Assembly (NCBI RefSeq): GCF_900169785.1
Contig: NZ_FWER01000012.1
Coordinates: 62,482 to 126,481 of the forward strand
Length of the DNA stretch: 64,000 nucleotides
Origin: Rhizobium sullae
Lineage (GTDB): Bacteria; Pseudomonadota; Alphaproteobacteria; Rhizobiales; Rhizobiaceae
Reading direction: 5' to 3'
Position numbers and translations under genes: made by a program. Shown in pieces: positions 63,623 to 64,000 of this stretch; positions within the stretch are counted from its first letter, which is position 1, and every line of letters starts with the position of its first letter. The notes beneath the pieces are model-generated. The model had not been told where the DNA came from. It was given only the letters and a program-made list of their open reading frames with translations, and ran no database searches.

Positions 63623-64000
63623 ATGTCCTTCTTCCCCGGTAAAGACCCACTGCCTGGTGACGCCTTCGCCTGCGACGCCATCGAGAATCTGATCATCCCG
63701 CGGACCAGCGACATCGGCGGTTTTCAGGTGCGGCGCGCGCTTCCGACGCGGCAGCGGCGGCTGGTCGGGCCGTTCATCTTCTTCGACCGGATGGGTCCGG
63801 CGATCCTGAAGCCCGGCGAGGCGCTCGATGTGAAGCCGCATCCGCATATCGGTCTTTCGACGGTCACTTATCTCTTCGATGGCGAAATCCGGCATCTGGA
63901 CAGCCTCGGCACCGAAAAGATCATTCGCCCCGGTGACATCAACCTGATGACGGCCGGGCGCGGCATCGTGCATTCGGAGCGCACGCCCGACAATCTGCGT
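63623..64000 (+). CDS. Pirin-family protein, N-terminal part
   Basis: A bicupin Fe-binding protein of the pirin family; 126 residues are visible and the frame is open at the window edge. [20 protein letters not shown] and [20 protein letters not shown] hold the first metal-binding His residues. ATG 63623 has CGGAGAA upstream. Bacterial pirins include quercetinase-like enzymes and regulators; the role here is undefined. Confidence 0.9.
   Translation, partial: MSFFPGKDPLPGDAFACDAIENLIIPRTSDIGGFQVRRALPTRQRRLVGPFIFFDRMGPAILKPGEALDVKPHPHIGLSTVTYLFDGEIRHLDSLGTEKIIRPGDINLMTAGRGIVHSERTPDNLR

Overview
The window is a gene-dense, GC-rich stretch of an alphaproteobacterial chromosome, most likely Rhizobiaceae (Rhizobium/Agrobacterium-like). 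The evidence is the cell-cycle methyltransferase CcrM, the mutY-DciA-dsbA-smc neighbourhood, a ctaC-ctaD-ctaB-ctaG-ctaE oxidase cluster followed by SURF1, ispH, thrB and rnhA, an IalB-family protein, a bioMNY biotin transporter, and several palindromic intergenic repeats of the RIME/MITE type common in rhizobia. No rRNA, tRNA, CRISPR array, prophage or complete insertion sequence was seen.

Layout. 1-6.5 kb: smc (partial), a DsbA-type oxidoreductase, a degraded parDE pair, a DciA-like protein, mutY, a HAD phosphatase and ccrM. 6.5-9.4 kb: a NIPSNAP/ABM pair divergent from an ArsR-type regulator, a second HAD phosphatase and a lipoprotein. 9.6-15.9 kb: thrC, an M16 peptidase, a RimJ-like acetyltransferase and an EAL protein with a degenerate GGDEF motif, probably one operon. 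16-20 kb: a zinc-ribbon metallopeptidase, YqgE/AlgH, a DsbD-like periplasmic protein, a peroxiredoxin and a gene graveyard. 20-23 kb: a zinc ABC transporter operon with Zur-like boxes and a 40-residue leader membrane peptide. 23-30 kb: NAD-dependent formate dehydrogenase, two FCD-type GntR regulators, a Tat-exported hydrolase and a polar amino-acid-type ABC transporter. 30-41 kb: a long minus-strand block (cox genes, SURF1, ispH, thrB, rnhA, an endonuclease/phosphatase) interrupted by one plus-strand P-loop kinase gene.

41-52 kb: ialB-like, tldD, a MazG-like protein, a D,D-carboxypeptidase with a SPOR domain, a polysaccharide deacetylase, pdxH, a surface lipoprotein, a truncated tnpB, a J-domain protein, fabI and a histidine phosphatase. 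52-64 kb: a CHASE-PAS-GGDEF-EAL protein, aroC, ribB with a dead RibA domain, a YcaQ-type glycosylase, bioMNY, a thioesterase, an HDAC-like hydrolase, xseB, a TumE/TumA-like toxin-antitoxin pair and a partial pirin.

Most of the window is core metabolism and envelope function. The accessory signals are small: two toxin-antitoxin loci (one decayed), a TnpB relic, two gene stubs, an orphan AT-richer ORF and four palindromic repeats. I did not find a clearly new multi-gene system. The observations most worth following up are the small peptide translationally coupled to the zinc transporter, the Shine-Dalgarno-sequestering hairpin before the MazG-like gene, the paired operator-like repeats of the ArsR/NIPSNAP locus, and the kinase gene splitting the cox cluster.
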